Of a DNA stretch of 64,000 nucleotides, positions 56,485 through 64,000 are shown one piece after another; the stretch's first letter is position 1, and every line of letters begins with the position of its first letter. The notes beneath the pieces are model-generated. The model had not been told where the DNA came from. It worked only from the letters and a program-made list of their open reading frames with translations, and ran no database searches. The DNA is taken from contig NZ_FWYF01000001.1 in NCBI RefSeq assembly GCF_900176375.1, positions 248,001 through 312,000 of the forward strand. Direction: 5' to 3'. A program made the position numbers and the translations under genes. Source of the DNA: Reichenbachiella faecimaris. GTDB lineage: Bacteria; Bacteroidota; Bacteroidia; Cytophagales; Cyclobacteriaceae.

Positions 56485-57567
56485 ATGAAAAACATATTCT
56501 TTACTCCTGGCCCATCTGGTCTCTATTTCACAGTAGAGCAACATTTAAAGGAAGCTCTAAGGTCTAATATTCCTTCTATAAGTCATAGAAGTAAAGACTA
56601 TGTAAAAATGCAACAAGAAACCTGTGAGGCCCTACAGGAATTACTTCAGTTGCCAGACAATTTCACCATTGGATTTACCTCTTCAGCCACAGAAATATGG
56701 GATCGAATGAGTGAAAATTTGATTGCCAATTATTCACTACATTTTGTAAATGGCGACTTCTCAAAGAAATTTCATAGCGCAGTAGCCTCGCACGGTAAAA
56801 ATGCTGAAGCTAGAATCACAGAGGCTGGAACCCATCACAACCTGGCTACAGTTGAAATTGACAAGGAAGTAGAGCTTATTGGGCTTGCTCAAAATGAAAC
56901 CAGTACTGGCGCTGCTATGCCTGTAGAAGACATAAATTTGCTACGCAGCAAATATCCAGACCCACTTCTGGCTGTTGATGCCGTAAGCTCACTTCCCATA
57001 CCTGAATTCGACTTCCATCAATTGGATAGTTTATACTTTTCAGTGCAAAAATCTTTTGGTCTTCCGGCTGGCTTGGGTGTGTGGACATTCAATGAGCGAT
57101 GTATAGAAAAGGCTGAGAAACTAAAGTCTGAAGGTAAATATCACGATTCCTACAACAGTATATTAAAAATTGCTAAAATGGCCAAAAAGCACCAAACCAC
57201 GTGTACGCCAAATGTGATGAATATATACCTACTAGGAAAGGTAGTACAAGACATGCTTAGGAAGGGCATTGGTCAAATCAGGCAGGAAGCAACATACAAA
57301 AGTGCTGTATTATACCATTTGTTTGAGTCTCACCCTAAACTAACATCATTTGTAACTGAGAAAAAATTTAGGTCTCAGACCGTGGGTGTTGCTCAGGTTC
57401 AAGGCGGCTCTGAAAAGTTAATTGAAGCATTAGCTAAAAAAGGGCTCAATATAGGTAGTGGTTATGGTCAATTTAAAAATCAACACATACGCATTGCTTC
57501 TTTTCCCACACATTCCAAAGAACAGATAGAAATGTTAGTTGATGAGATAAATCAGTTGGATTTTTAA
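56485..57567 (+). CDS. serC: phosphoserine aminotransferase-like class V aminotransferase
   Basis: 360 residues: MKNIFFTPGPSGLY start typical of class V aminotransferases, PLP lysine K189 in SVQKSFGLPAGLG, D165 in AVDAVSSLP and NETSTGAAMP. In the neighbourhood of the SerB-SerA fusion the likely reaction is conversion of 3-phosphohydroxypyruvate to phosphoserine with glutamate. A 313-bp gap with a terminator separates the two genes, so it has its own promoter. A serine-glyoxylate-type activity cannot be excluded. Confidence 0.85.
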   Translation: MKNIFFTPGPSGLYFTVEQHLKEALRSNIPSISHRSKDYVKMQQETCEALQELLQLPDNFTIGFTSSATEIWDRMSENLIANYSLHFVNGDFSKKFHSAVASHGKNAEARITEAGTHHNLATVEIDKEVELIGLAQNETSTGAAMPVEDINLLRSKYPDPLLAVDAVSSLPIPEFDFHQLDSLYFSVQKSFGLPAGLGVWTFNERCIEKAEKLKSEGKYHDSYNSILKIAKMAKKHQTTCTPNVMNIYLLGKVVQDMLRKGIGQIRQEATYKSAVLYHLFESHPKLTSFVTEKKFRSQTVGVAQVQGGSEKLIEALAKKGLNIGSGYGQFKNQHIRIASFPTHSKEQIEMLVDEINQLDF

Positions 57568-57636
57568 AATTTGATTTATCTTTTTGTGCTAAATTGAATA
57601 CTGTAAGTTTTATTACGACCTGAACGAACGAATCTG

Positions 57637-58560
57637 ATGTATAAATTCGAAAAAATATTGGTAGCACTAGATCATTCAGATCTAGACAAGGAGTTGATTT
57701 ATGCTACGTCTATGATTGCTAAACTTGCTGATACCAAGCTAGTTAAGTTTATTAATGTAATTAAAGATTTGAATGTTCCTGCGGCAATAAAAAAGGAGTT
57801 TCCAAACATTGTTGAGGATGCACTTGCCGAAAGAAAACGAGAGATCGAACGAGAGATTGATCGTTACTATATTCACAATAATTCAAAAATAAGTGTCGAA
57901 ATTAAATCAGGTCAGCCTACCAAATCCATCCTGAAGTTTAGTGCTAGCAAGGAAGTAGATCTAATTATTGTGGGTAGAAAAAATGAAAAACCAGGTGGTG
58001 GTGTGATTATCAGCAGGCTGGCCAGAAGAGCGGCTTGTTCATTACTCATTATACCCAAGGGGTTCAATAAAAGGATTAGTAAAGTTTTGGTTCCTATTGA
58101 TTTCTCTAAAAACTCGTTAGATGCAGTCAACCAAACGATTGACCTTTTAAACATTAATCATTTTCCTAAACCAAAGTGTATTACTCAGCATGTGTATCAA
58201 GTCCCTAGTGGTTATCATTACACAGGTAAGTCTTTTGAAGAATTTGCCGCCATCATGGAAGAGCATGCCAAAAAAGACTATGCAGTATTTCAAAAGAAAT
58301 TCGATAAGACTGATTTGAGCATTGAGCCTATCTACACCTTGGATAGACATGAAGATATTATCTCTTCCATATATAAAACTGCTAAAAAAATAAAAGCAGG
58401 TGCCATTGTCATTGGAGCCAAGGGAATTACGGCAGCAGCTTCATTGTTTATTGGTGGCAGTGCTGAAAAGTTAGTCCAGCTTCACTCTGAGATTCCTATT
58501 TTGGTGGTTAGATCTAAGGACAAACAAAAAGGTCTTTTGGATATTCTGAAAGGGATTTAA
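57637..58560 (+). CDS. universal stress protein, tandem domains
   Basis: 307 residues with two Usp domains (~1-145 and ~150-300). The second has the ATP-binding pattern G-2X-G-9X-GS in GAKGITAAASLFIGGSAEKL; the first has an altered version (GRKNEKPGGGVIISRLARRAA). Such proteins support survival under starvation or redox stress. Its stop overlaps that of the convergent MarR gene by four bases. Confidence 0.92.
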   Translation: MYKFEKILVALDHSDLDKELIYATSMIAKLADTKLVKFINVIKDLNVPAAIKKEFPNIVEDALAERKREIEREIDRYYIHNNSKISVEIKSGQPTKSILKFSASKEVDLIIVGRKNEKPGGGVIISRLARRAACSLLIIPKGFNKRISKVLVPIDFSKNSLDAVNQTIDLLNINHFPKPKCITQHVYQVPSGYHYTGKSFEEFAAIMEEHAKKDYAVFQKKFDKTDLSIEPIYTLDRHEDIISSIYKTAKKIKAGAIVIGAKGITAAASLFIGGSAEKLVQLHSEIPILVVRSKDKQKGLLDILKGI

Positions 58561-59018
58561 TCAGGTTCTGTACCTCTAAATCTGTCCAGGAAACTATTCA
58601 CTTGCTTACACTCTTCATTTGAAAAAATATTGATCTCATCAAAAAGGTGCTGAAGCGAGACATCTAATTTATCCAAGACTTCAAGTCCAGTATCAGTGAT
58701 ACGCACATCAACTGCTCTCCTGTCTTCTTTGTTAGGAATTCTAGATACTAATTTTTTTGAAACAAGCTTGTCTACGATCCTAGAAACATTAGACATACGG
58801 TCAAGCATTCTGTCTATGATTAGGTTTACTGTGCAGACTGCAGGATGCTGACCTCTTAGAATTCTCATTACATTATACTGTGCCAATGTTAGGCCATAAG
58901 GTTTCAGTACCCTTTGCTGCTGTTGCTCAAACCAGTTTCTGGTGTATATCAAATTGACCACTGCTTTTTCGAATTCAGATTTGAATTTTTTTTGCTTTAT
59001 GTCTTTATTAAGTCCCAT
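58557..59018 (-). CDS. MarR-family transcriptional regulator
   Basis: 153 residues from the ATG at 59018 (MGLNKDIKQKK); a longer frame to 59084 has no conserved residues and would cover the operator. The winged helix is clear: TLAQYNVMRILRGQHP, DRMSNVSRIVDKLVSKKLVSRIPNKEDRRAVDVRITDTGLEVL. It probably represses the divergent DoxX gene and itself. MarR proteins of this type respond to aromatic compounds or oxidants. Confidence 0.88.
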   Translation of the reverse strand: MGLNKDIKQKKFKSEFEKAVVNLIYTRNWFEQQQQRVLKPYGLTLAQYNVMRILRGQHPAVCTVNLIIDRMLDRMSNVSRIVDKLVSKKLVSRIPNKEDRRAVDVRITDTGLEVLDKLDVSLQHLFDEINIFSNEECKQVNSFLDRFRGTEPD

Positions 59019-59039
59019 AACAATAGTATTATTTGTATC

Positions 59040-59055
59040 TAATGTCGATACATTA
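59040..59055. promoter_or_regulatory. probable MarR operator
   Basis: TAATGT-CGAT-ACATTA, a 6-bp-arm inverted repeat, lies 22 bp upstream of the MarR ATG and 88 bp upstream of the DoxX ATG. An overlapping repeat TGTATC...GATACA (59034-59052) widens the symmetry. Such 16-bp palindromes are typical MarR binding sites. Confidence 0.6.
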
Positions 59056-59143
59056 ATGTTAGTCACATAAATATTGAACTCCAATATTGAGGAACATTTT
59101 ATTGGTTTGTTGTAACTTATGTCTCAAATCATACGCTCTTCAG

Positions 59144-59569
59144 ATGACTTTAAAAAGCATTGTTAAGTACCTACCCAGAATAATAGCAGCTATTATTTTG
59201 CTGGAAACGTTATTGTTCAAATTTGGCATTGGAGGAGAAGCCTTCTTGAATGAGTCAAGATCTCTTTTCATTAATTTAACAACTGCCATATTTGGTCACG
59301 GAGATTTTGAGGCCATTTTTAGAGTGGGCACGGGTATTTTGGAACTTATTGCCTCCATTCTTTTATTGTGGCCAAAGCACGCTGGTCTTGGCGCCTTATT
59401 AGGTGTAGGACTAATGATGGGTGCTATATTGTCCCATATCTTTTTTATTGGAATAATTGTAGGCAATGATGGTGGTCAACTTATGGTCATGGCACTTATT
59501 GTACTCATGTGTTGCACCAAAGTATTGTTTGACGAAAAGGGAAATGTGCTTGCTTACTTTGGCAAATAA
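59144..59569 (+). CDS. DoxX-family membrane protein
   Basis: 141 residues from the ATG at 59144 (MTLKSIVKYLPRIIAAIILLETLLFKF), which gives the first helix directly; a longer frame upstream is not conserved-looking. Four helices with FRVGTGILELIASILLLWP, the DoxX pattern. Divergent from and probably regulated by the MarR gene. Related in fold to the DoxX-like protein at 19.6-20.0 kb. Confidence 0.86.
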   Translation: MTLKSIVKYLPRIIAAIILLETLLFKFGIGGEAFLNESRSLFINLTTAIFGHGDFEAIFRVGTGILELIASILLLWPKHAGLGALLGVGLMMGAILSHIFFIGIIVGNDGGQLMVMALIVLMCCTKVLFDEKGNVLAYFGK

Positions 59570-60499
59570 CTACTTTACTATAAAAGAAGCTGTTCCCATT
59601 TTATAACTATCTGTAAATACCTCCAGGGTGTATTTACCTAGATCGTAATCACTCCCTTTATTGTATAAGAACGTAAGTGCTTGACTGTTTCTATCAAACA
59701 GGATATCCTTCTTGACGGTATAAAAACTCTCTCTACCATCAAAAACGAAAGTACCAGATCCAGCAGCGACATCAAAAATCACGTTCCCGTCAGGAGCTGT
59801 AATCTTAACCAAGATGCCTTTTCCTTCTATGGGTGCCACACGGTTTTCAAGAATTTCAAAATCAATTTTCAAATGATCTATATGTCTATTCTTAAAAGGT
59901 GATGGTCTTTCTTTACCACTTGAGCTAATAGCCAAAATATCTACTCTCTCTACTTTAAGTTTTGATGCAGTTGCTACCTTCTCTTCAAGTTTTGCCTTGC
60001 TTTGATTTAGGTCTTTAATGGATTCAGTCAGGCTATTGGCCTCTACTTTAAGCTCTGTATTTTCCACCATTAAAGAATCATTTAGGACTTTAAGTCTTTC
60101 TATTTCTACATCTTGAGCAAGCAACAGTTCTTTGTACCCTTGAACCTTCCCTTGAAGATCATTGATCTGCTTATATGTTTTCTTCCTGAACGCCTTTTTC
60201 TCCTCTTCAAGTTTTGTTTTGATTTGCAGCAAGGTATCAATCTCACCTCCCAGCTGTGCGATTTTCAGTATTCTTGTATCAAGCTCATTGCTCATGGAAT
60301 CCAGGTCGTTATAAGCTTGATCTAACTGCTCTTGAGTCAATTGATTTTGTTTCGTCAACTCAGATGACTCAATAAATTTGTAAACGAATGCACCTCCAGA
60401 GGCCATCAAAAGCAAAACCAAAACAACTGTAACAATCCTTTTGCTCTGTCCTTTTTCAGGTGTTGATTTCTTTTCTGGTGTTGAAGCTTGATTTTCCAT
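59570..60499 (-). CDS. membrane-anchored coiled-coil protein
   Basis: 309 residues: a short cytoplasmic tail with two STPEK repeats, a membrane helix (IVTVVLVLLLMASGGAFVYKF, ~22-42), a long coiled coil (~50-190) rich in Lys/Glu/Leu, and a periplasmic beta-rich domain (~205-309, KGILVKITAPDGNVIFDVAAG... LGKYTLEVFTDSYKMG). The layout suggests a periplasmic spacer with a sensing or binding head. Recurs in Cytophagales as far as I can judge; function unknown. Confidence 0.83.
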   Translation of the reverse strand: MENQASTPEKKSTPEKGQSKRIVTVVLVLLLMASGGAFVYKFIESSELTKQNQLTQEQLDQAYNDLDSMSNELDTRILKIAQLGGEIDTLLQIKTKLEEEKKAFRKKTYKQINDLQGKVQGYKELLLAQDVEIERLKVLNDSLMVENTELKVEANSLTESIKDLNQSKAKLEEKVATASKLKVERVDILAISSSGKERPSPFKNRHIDHLKIDFEILENRVAPIEGKGILVKITAPDGNVIFDVAAGSGTFVFDGRESFYTVKKDILFDRNSQALTFLYNKGSDYDLGKYTLEVFTDSYKMGTASFIVK

Positions 60500-60573
60500 A
60501 GTTAATTATATAGCTGCAAAAATATAAGATAATTGCACATAAGCAATTGCCATTTATTTACTCAAAATATTAA

Positions 60574-61362
60574 TCAAAATCTCAAAATGAAATGATTTCT
60601 ATTGAGTGCTACATTTACAAAAACTATTCCAAGTTTATGATTCTCAATATATAGGTGATCGGGGAATTTGCTGATCAGAGTTTGCCAGGCTCGACGCATA
60701 TCTGAAGACCAGTTTATATCATCTAAAACAATTATTCCTTGCTCTGAAATGATTTCCATAGACTGCTCAAAGTAGCTCATAGTCGCGTCAAAAGCATGGT
60801 TAGCGTCAATATATATAAAATCAAATGGCCTACTATTCTGACCAAGAAAATGATCAATGTCTGAGACGACTAATTCAATTTCCTGAGGAGCCAATTGCTT
60901 AAAATTCGCCTGCGCAATATGAGCCAATTCTTGATTACCTTCTATTGTAACCACCTGATTAATGTTTTTTGCATGGCTAAGGTAAATAGCATTAATGCCC
61001 AGAGAAGTCCCCAGTTCAAGTAAGGTTTGGCATTTATTATATTCTATAAGATTGATCAGTATTTCAGATTGCCATCTTTCTGTGATGCCAGACTTAGCTA
61101 TGGAGCTTACCTCTTTTGAGCGATTAGATGATAGACTTGAGCCAGACCCAAAGTTATTTGATTTGATACTTCTACTATCTAAATATAGCTGCTGTCTGAG
61201 CTCCTCTATATTTTGATGATGGACACTTTTTCTTGAAGTTGGATTTAAAGCCTTTTGGTAAACTCGAAATAGGAATGGAGACTGCAAACTATGCTCGTCC
61301 ATGGCTAAAAGCCAATACTTAATGTATCGAAAGATTCGAAAAAAAATAATTTTGAAATTCAA
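60574..61362 (-). CDS. class I SAM-dependent methyltransferase
   Basis: 262 residues with motif I LLELGTSLGINAIYLS, the acidic residue in VVTIEGNQELA, and FIYIDANHAFD (motif II), of the O-methyltransferase type. The N-terminal segment IKYWLLAMDEHSLQSPFLFRVY is a conserved feature of this Bacteroidota family, so the start is the TTG at 61362; the first ATG (61302) would cut it. Substrate unknown. Precedes ApaG on the same strand, separated by 14 bp (ApaG is upstream in transcription). Confidence 0.85.
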   Translation of the reverse strand: MNFKIIFFRIFRYIKYWLLAMDEHSLQSPFLFRVYQKALNPTSRKSVHHQNIEELRQQLYLDSRSIKSNNFGSGSSLSSNRSKEVSSIAKSGITERWQSEILINLIEYNKCQTLLELGTSLGINAIYLSHAKNINQVVTIEGNQELAHIAQANFKQLAPQEIELVVSDIDHFLGQNSRPFDFIYIDANHAFDATMSYFEQSMEIISEQGIIVLDDINWSSDMRRAWQTLISKFPDHLYIENHKLGIVFVNVALNRNHFILRF

Positions 61363-61376
61363 GAAAAGCAGGTGGT

Positions 61377-61763
61377 CTAGTTGAATCTGTCTGGAACGAC
61401 CATGACGAATTCAGGGATTCGCACTTCAATCTTCTTCCCATCTATGATTCTCTCAATCAGATAAGTTCCAATCATTTTACCTAATCCACTTTTAAGATTA
61501 CAGCCAGATACGTATACATGTTCTTGGCCTGGTTCGATAATTGGCTGCTGTCCAACTACCCCCTCACCTTCTATCTCTCGATCACTGTATGCAGCGTCCT
61601 TAATATACCAATGTCTTGATTTGAGTTGAACGGTGTGTTCACTTTGGTTCTCGATAGTAACCTTGTAAGTAAAGACATAATGAAACTGTCTGGGGCTAGA
61701 ATACTTTGGCTGGTACTCTGTCTCCACGCTCACTTTTATGCCTTTTGTTATCTCTGTTACCAT
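61377..61763 (-). CDS. apaG: ApaG-domain protein
   Basis: 128 residues matching ApaG: YVFTYKVTIENQSEHTVQLKSRHWYIKDA, EGEGVVGQQPIIEPG and HVYVSGCNLKSGLGKMIGTYLIE. A fibronectin-type III-like beta sandwich; the family is linked to Co2+/Mg2+ resistance and diadenosine tetraphosphate metabolism, with no settled biochemistry. ATG at 61763; a GTG one codon upstream is possible. Confidence 0.92.
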   Translation of the reverse strand: MVTEITKGIKVSVETEYQPKYSSPRQFHYVFTYKVTIENQSEHTVQLKSRHWYIKDAAYSDREIEGEGVVGQQPIIEPGQEHVYVSGCNLKSGLGKMIGTYLIERIIDGKKIEVRIPEFVMVVPDRFN

Positions 61764-61843
61764 CACTTTTTTATCACTATTAAAAATGAAATAGCTCTAT
61801 CTTGAGTGTACAAGTAAGTGAATTTATTTTATTTTCGAAAATA

Positions 61844-62506
61844 ATGGATGTAAAAATTGAAAAAAGCTGGAAGCCTAGACTTCAAGAGGAATTTGAAGCT
61901 GAGTATTTCAAGAACCTGACGCTCTTTGTGAAGTCTGAATATCAGAAACATAAAATATTTCCACCCGCGAAAAATATATTTAGCGCGTTTGACTTGAGTT
62001 CATTTGATGATACACGAGTGGTCATACTTGGTCAGGATCCGTACCATGGTGAAGGACAAGCACATGGGCTCTGTTTTTCTGTACAAGAAGGCACACGTAT
62101 GCCTCCATCTCTTCAAAACATTTTTAAAGAAATCAAAGATGATCTTGATATTGACCTGCCACCTCATGGCTGCCTCAATCGTTGGGCCGAACAGGGCGTA
62201 TTGTTGTTGAATGCCACCTTGACTGTCCGTGCACATCAAGCGGGTTCACATCAGAATAAAGGCTGGGAACAGTTTACAGATGCCGTGATCCAAGTACTTT
62301 CTGAAGAAAAGGAAAAACTGGTCTTTTTACTTTGGGGTGCGTATGCCCAGCGGAAAGGAGCACTCATAGACCAAACCAAACACTGCGTACTAGAGTCTCC
62401 TCACCCTTCCCCTTTTGCAGCTCATAGAGGATTCTTTGGAAATAAACATTTCAGTAAGACCAATACATATTTGAGAGAAAATGGCTTAAAGGAAATTGAG
62501 TGGTAA
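61844..62506 (+). CDS. ung: uracil-DNA glycosylase
   Basis: 220 residues of family 1 UDG: catalytic D65 in ILGQDPYHGEGQAHGLCFSV, NATLTV (uracil contact), and HPSPFAAHRGF (His of the leucine-loop region). Removes uracil from DNA. The ATG at 61844 gives the usual length; the frame reads open upstream to 61802 but that part lacks conservation. Confidence 0.95.
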   Translation: MDVKIEKSWKPRLQEEFEAEYFKNLTLFVKSEYQKHKIFPPAKNIFSAFDLSSFDDTRVVILGQDPYHGEGQAHGLCFSVQEGTRMPPSLQNIFKEIKDDLDIDLPPHGCLNRWAEQGVLLLNATLTVRAHQAGSHQNKGWEQFTDAVIQVLSEEKEKLVFLLWGAYAQRKGALIDQTKHCVLESPHPSPFAAHRGFFGNKHFSKTNTYLRENGLKEIEW

Positions 62507-62507
62507 T

Positions 62508-62585
62508 TATGTTCAAGATTCAAAGCATAAAGTTCAAAATTCATTCACTACTCAGCGCATTGAACTTTGAACCTTGAATTTTAAA
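62508..62585. repeat. imperfect inverted repeat between ung and lepB
   Basis: GTTCAAGATTCAAAG near 62509 is matched on the other strand by ATTCAAGGTTCAAAG (complement of ~62566-62580). It fills the gap between convergent genes, so a role in terminating both is possible. TTCAAAG-type units of this sort recur in Bacteroidota spacers. Confidence 0.45.
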
Positions 62586-62589
62586 TCAA

Positions 62590-63681
62590 TTAGTCAATCC
62601 CGTTAAACAGTCTAGACCATCTGATTTTGCTGAAGAAGCTTTCGTTTGGATCTATAGACATCCAGATAAATGAGGCTTCACCTACTACATGATCGCCTGG
62701 GACAAAACCCCAGAATCTTGAATCTTCTGAGTTGTGACGATTGTCACCCATCATAAAATAGTAATTCTGTTTGAACGTATAAGAAGTTGCCTTTTTGCCA
62801 TCAACGAAAAGCTCTGTTTCCTTCAGGTCTACATTGTCAAGCCCCTCATAGTTTCGGATAGTAGTGCCGTACATAGCCACGTTGTCTTCTGTAAGATCAA
62901 TAGTCATGCCTTCTGCCGGTATGACTAGTGGTCCAAAAAAATCAGCATTCCATGGAAATCTTGAGGCATTCGGAAATATTCTAGGGTTTACGAAATCTTC
63001 TGGCTCTTTGTGAGGGATCACTTCTTCTACAAAGTCTAAATTTTCAAATTTCTTGGCATCTTCTGGCCGAGCATGCATTTGATAAAATCCATTGTTTGCG
63101 CCCCGATTATAATCCCAAACCCCATTTTTCTTAAAGACGCGATCATTAATTTTTTGATCAGTTCGTAAGTAATAAGCAAACTGCATATCTTCTGGATTCT
63201 CTCCTTTTTCTCCGTTTATATACACTTGAGAATCCCTTACTTCTATGGTATCACCACCCACTGCCACGCATCTTTTGATGTAGTGTGTTTTTAGATCTGT
63301 AGGATGCTCAAATTCTGGAGGGTAATTAAACACCACCACATCATTTCGTTCTACATCACCAAATCCAGGAAATCTAAATTGTGGCAATTGGATGGCATCT
63401 GTATAAGAAGGAATATTCGTCCCCCATATTTTTGCATGAGTAAGCGGAAACTGCAAAGGGGTTTTTGGCGTTCTGGGGCCATAATTGATTTTGCTCACGA
63501 AAAGAAAATCTCCTACCAACAGCGAATTCTCCATAGAAGGTGTAGGAATTGTAAACGCTTCCATAAATGCCCAACGTATGAGGGTTGCTGCTACTACTGC
63601 AAAGACAATGGCATCTACCCATTCCTTTACTGGACCTTTCTTTTCTACTTTCTTTTTGGGCTTAAAAAAATTCCAATTCAT
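62590..63681 (-). CDS. lepB: signal peptidase I
   Basis: 363 residues, slightly longer than E. coli LepB. One N-terminal membrane helix (WVDAIVFAVVAATLIRWAFM), catalytic S49 (TPSMENSLLVGDFL), general base K136 (HYIKRCVAVGGDTIEV) and box E GDNRHNSEDSRFWGFVP. Contains an extra stretch (~170-260) between K136 and box E. Cleaves signal peptides of exported proteins. Upstream gene on the same strand is dapB. Confidence 0.94.
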   Translation of the reverse strand: MNWNFFKPKKKVEKKGPVKEWVDAIVFAVVAATLIRWAFMEAFTIPTPSMENSLLVGDFLFVSKINYGPRTPKTPLQFPLTHAKIWGTNIPSYTDAIQLPQFRFPGFGDVERNDVVVFNYPPEFEHPTDLKTHYIKRCVAVGGDTIEVRDSQVYINGEKGENPEDMQFAYYLRTDQKINDRVFKKNGVWDYNRGANNGFYQMHARPEDAKKFENLDFVEEVIPHKEPEDFVNPRIFPNASRFPWNADFFGPLVIPAEGMTIDLTEDNVAMYGTTIRNYEGLDNVDLKETELFVDGKKATSYTFKQNYYFMMGDNRHNSEDSRFWGFVPGDHVVGEASFIWMSIDPNESFFSKIRWSRLFNGID

Positions 63682-63722
63682 AGTTGATTTAATTTCGGCA
63701 AATATATGATATTATATGAATC

Positions 63723-64000
63723 CTAAAGTTGGAGCAAATCGTCCATGGAGTAAATTCCTTTTTTTCCAGCCATAAACTCTGCTGCAAGTACTGCGCCCTG
63801 AGCAAAACCTTCTCTACTATGTGCTTCATGGCTGATCTTGATGGTATCCACTACTGAGCTGTAAGTAATCTCATGTGTCCCAGGCGCAGGATCTACACGC
63901 TCAGAAATAATTTCAAGTTCTTCAGGGTTGTTTGAATTTTTATTTACCCACTTGGTCTTACTGTCATTATTAGCTATCAGGCCTTCTGCTAATGTAATGG
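63723..64000 (-). CDS. dapB: 4-hydroxy-tetrahydrodipicolinate reductase, C-terminal part
   Basis: The last ~91 residues, entering from the window edge and ending at TAG (63723-63725). Motifs: TLAEGLIANND, ERVDPAPGTHEITYSSVVDTIKISHEAHSREGFAQGAVLAAEF, then KKGIYSMDDLL, the C-terminal end of DapB, which acts in lysine/diaminopimelate synthesis. The start lies beyond position 64000. Confidence 0.9.
   Translation of the reverse strand, partial: ITLAEGLIANNDSKTKWVNKNSNNPEELEIISERVDPAPGTHEITYSSVVDTIKISHEAHSREGFAQGAVLAAEFMAGKKGIYSMDDLLQL

Noticed and set aside
1-64000. CRISPR arrays, tRNA or rRNA genes and insertion sequences.
   Set aside because: I found no regularly spaced repeats, no cloverleaf-like or rRNA-like segments and no transposase motifs; a dedicated scan could still find a tRNA I missed.

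Overview
The window looks like a chromosomal segment of a Bacteroidota bacterium, most likely a marine, gliding-type member of the Cytophagales. Pointers are a SusC/FecA-like TonB receptor with an N-terminal carboxypeptidase-like regulatory domain, a periplasmic TPR hybrid kinase carrying a C-terminal AraC domain, DUF4197 and DUF4856 lipoproteins, a fused CzcA-TolC efflux protein, a permease fused to a DtxR-like domain, AT-rich spacers and a near absence of Shine-Dalgarno sequences. Placement below phylum is inference. I saw no rRNA, tRNA, CRISPR array, prophage or insertion sequence; the segment reads as core and regulatory genes.

Layout. Positions 1-5.7 kb hold an FtsX/MacB-type ABC permease (minus, cut by the window edge), divergent from a sigma-54 activator and its NtrY-like kinase; the gap between them carries a candidate -24/-12 promoter and an upstream palindrome. 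5.8-13.2 kb: a 1451-residue hybrid kinase, a lone receiver, a small unknown protein, a PhnP-like metallo-hydrolase and an RqcH-like NFACT protein. 13.3-20 kb: a CzcA-like heavy-metal efflux operon (His-rich small protein, RND pump fused to its own TolC domain, adaptor) and a DoxX-like protein. 20-30.3 kb: a V4R-like protein, the operon parE-parC-spoU-sanA, a small membrane protein, a DUF4197 lipoprotein and two MscS-type channels. 30.3-38.5 kb: an SDR oxidoreductase, a haem-binding protein, a sulfotransferase and an iron-uptake-type operon (DUF4856, imelysin, HTTM, TonB receptor).

38.6-44.7 kb: a DtxR/MntR regulator behind a perfect 22-bp palindrome, followed by a TroABCD-like Mn/Zn transporter whose first permease has a second DtxR-like domain fused to its C-terminus; then a serine-less alpha/beta hydrolase and a rhomboid protease. 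44.7-53.8 kb: a TerB-like protein, a thioredoxin-like protein, a 31-residue acidic/proline-rich mini-gene in front of a one-protein two-component system, a K+ channel with RCK domain, a lipoprotein, a bacterial GOLPH3 homologue and a Na+/H+ antiporter. 54-57.6 kb: serine biosynthesis packed into two genes (phosphoserine phosphatase-phosphoglycerate dehydrogenase fusion, then SerC). 57.6-64 kb: a universal stress protein, a divergent MarR/DoxX pair with a palindromic operator, a coiled-coil membrane protein, a methyltransferase, ApaG, uracil-DNA glycosylase, signal peptidase I and the 3' end of dapB.

The most interesting items are the permease-metalloregulator fusion with its operon palindrome, the mini-gene in front of the TPR/AraC hybrid kinase, the sigma-54 promoter architecture of the ABC permease, and the iron-type operon with a sulfotransferase appended.
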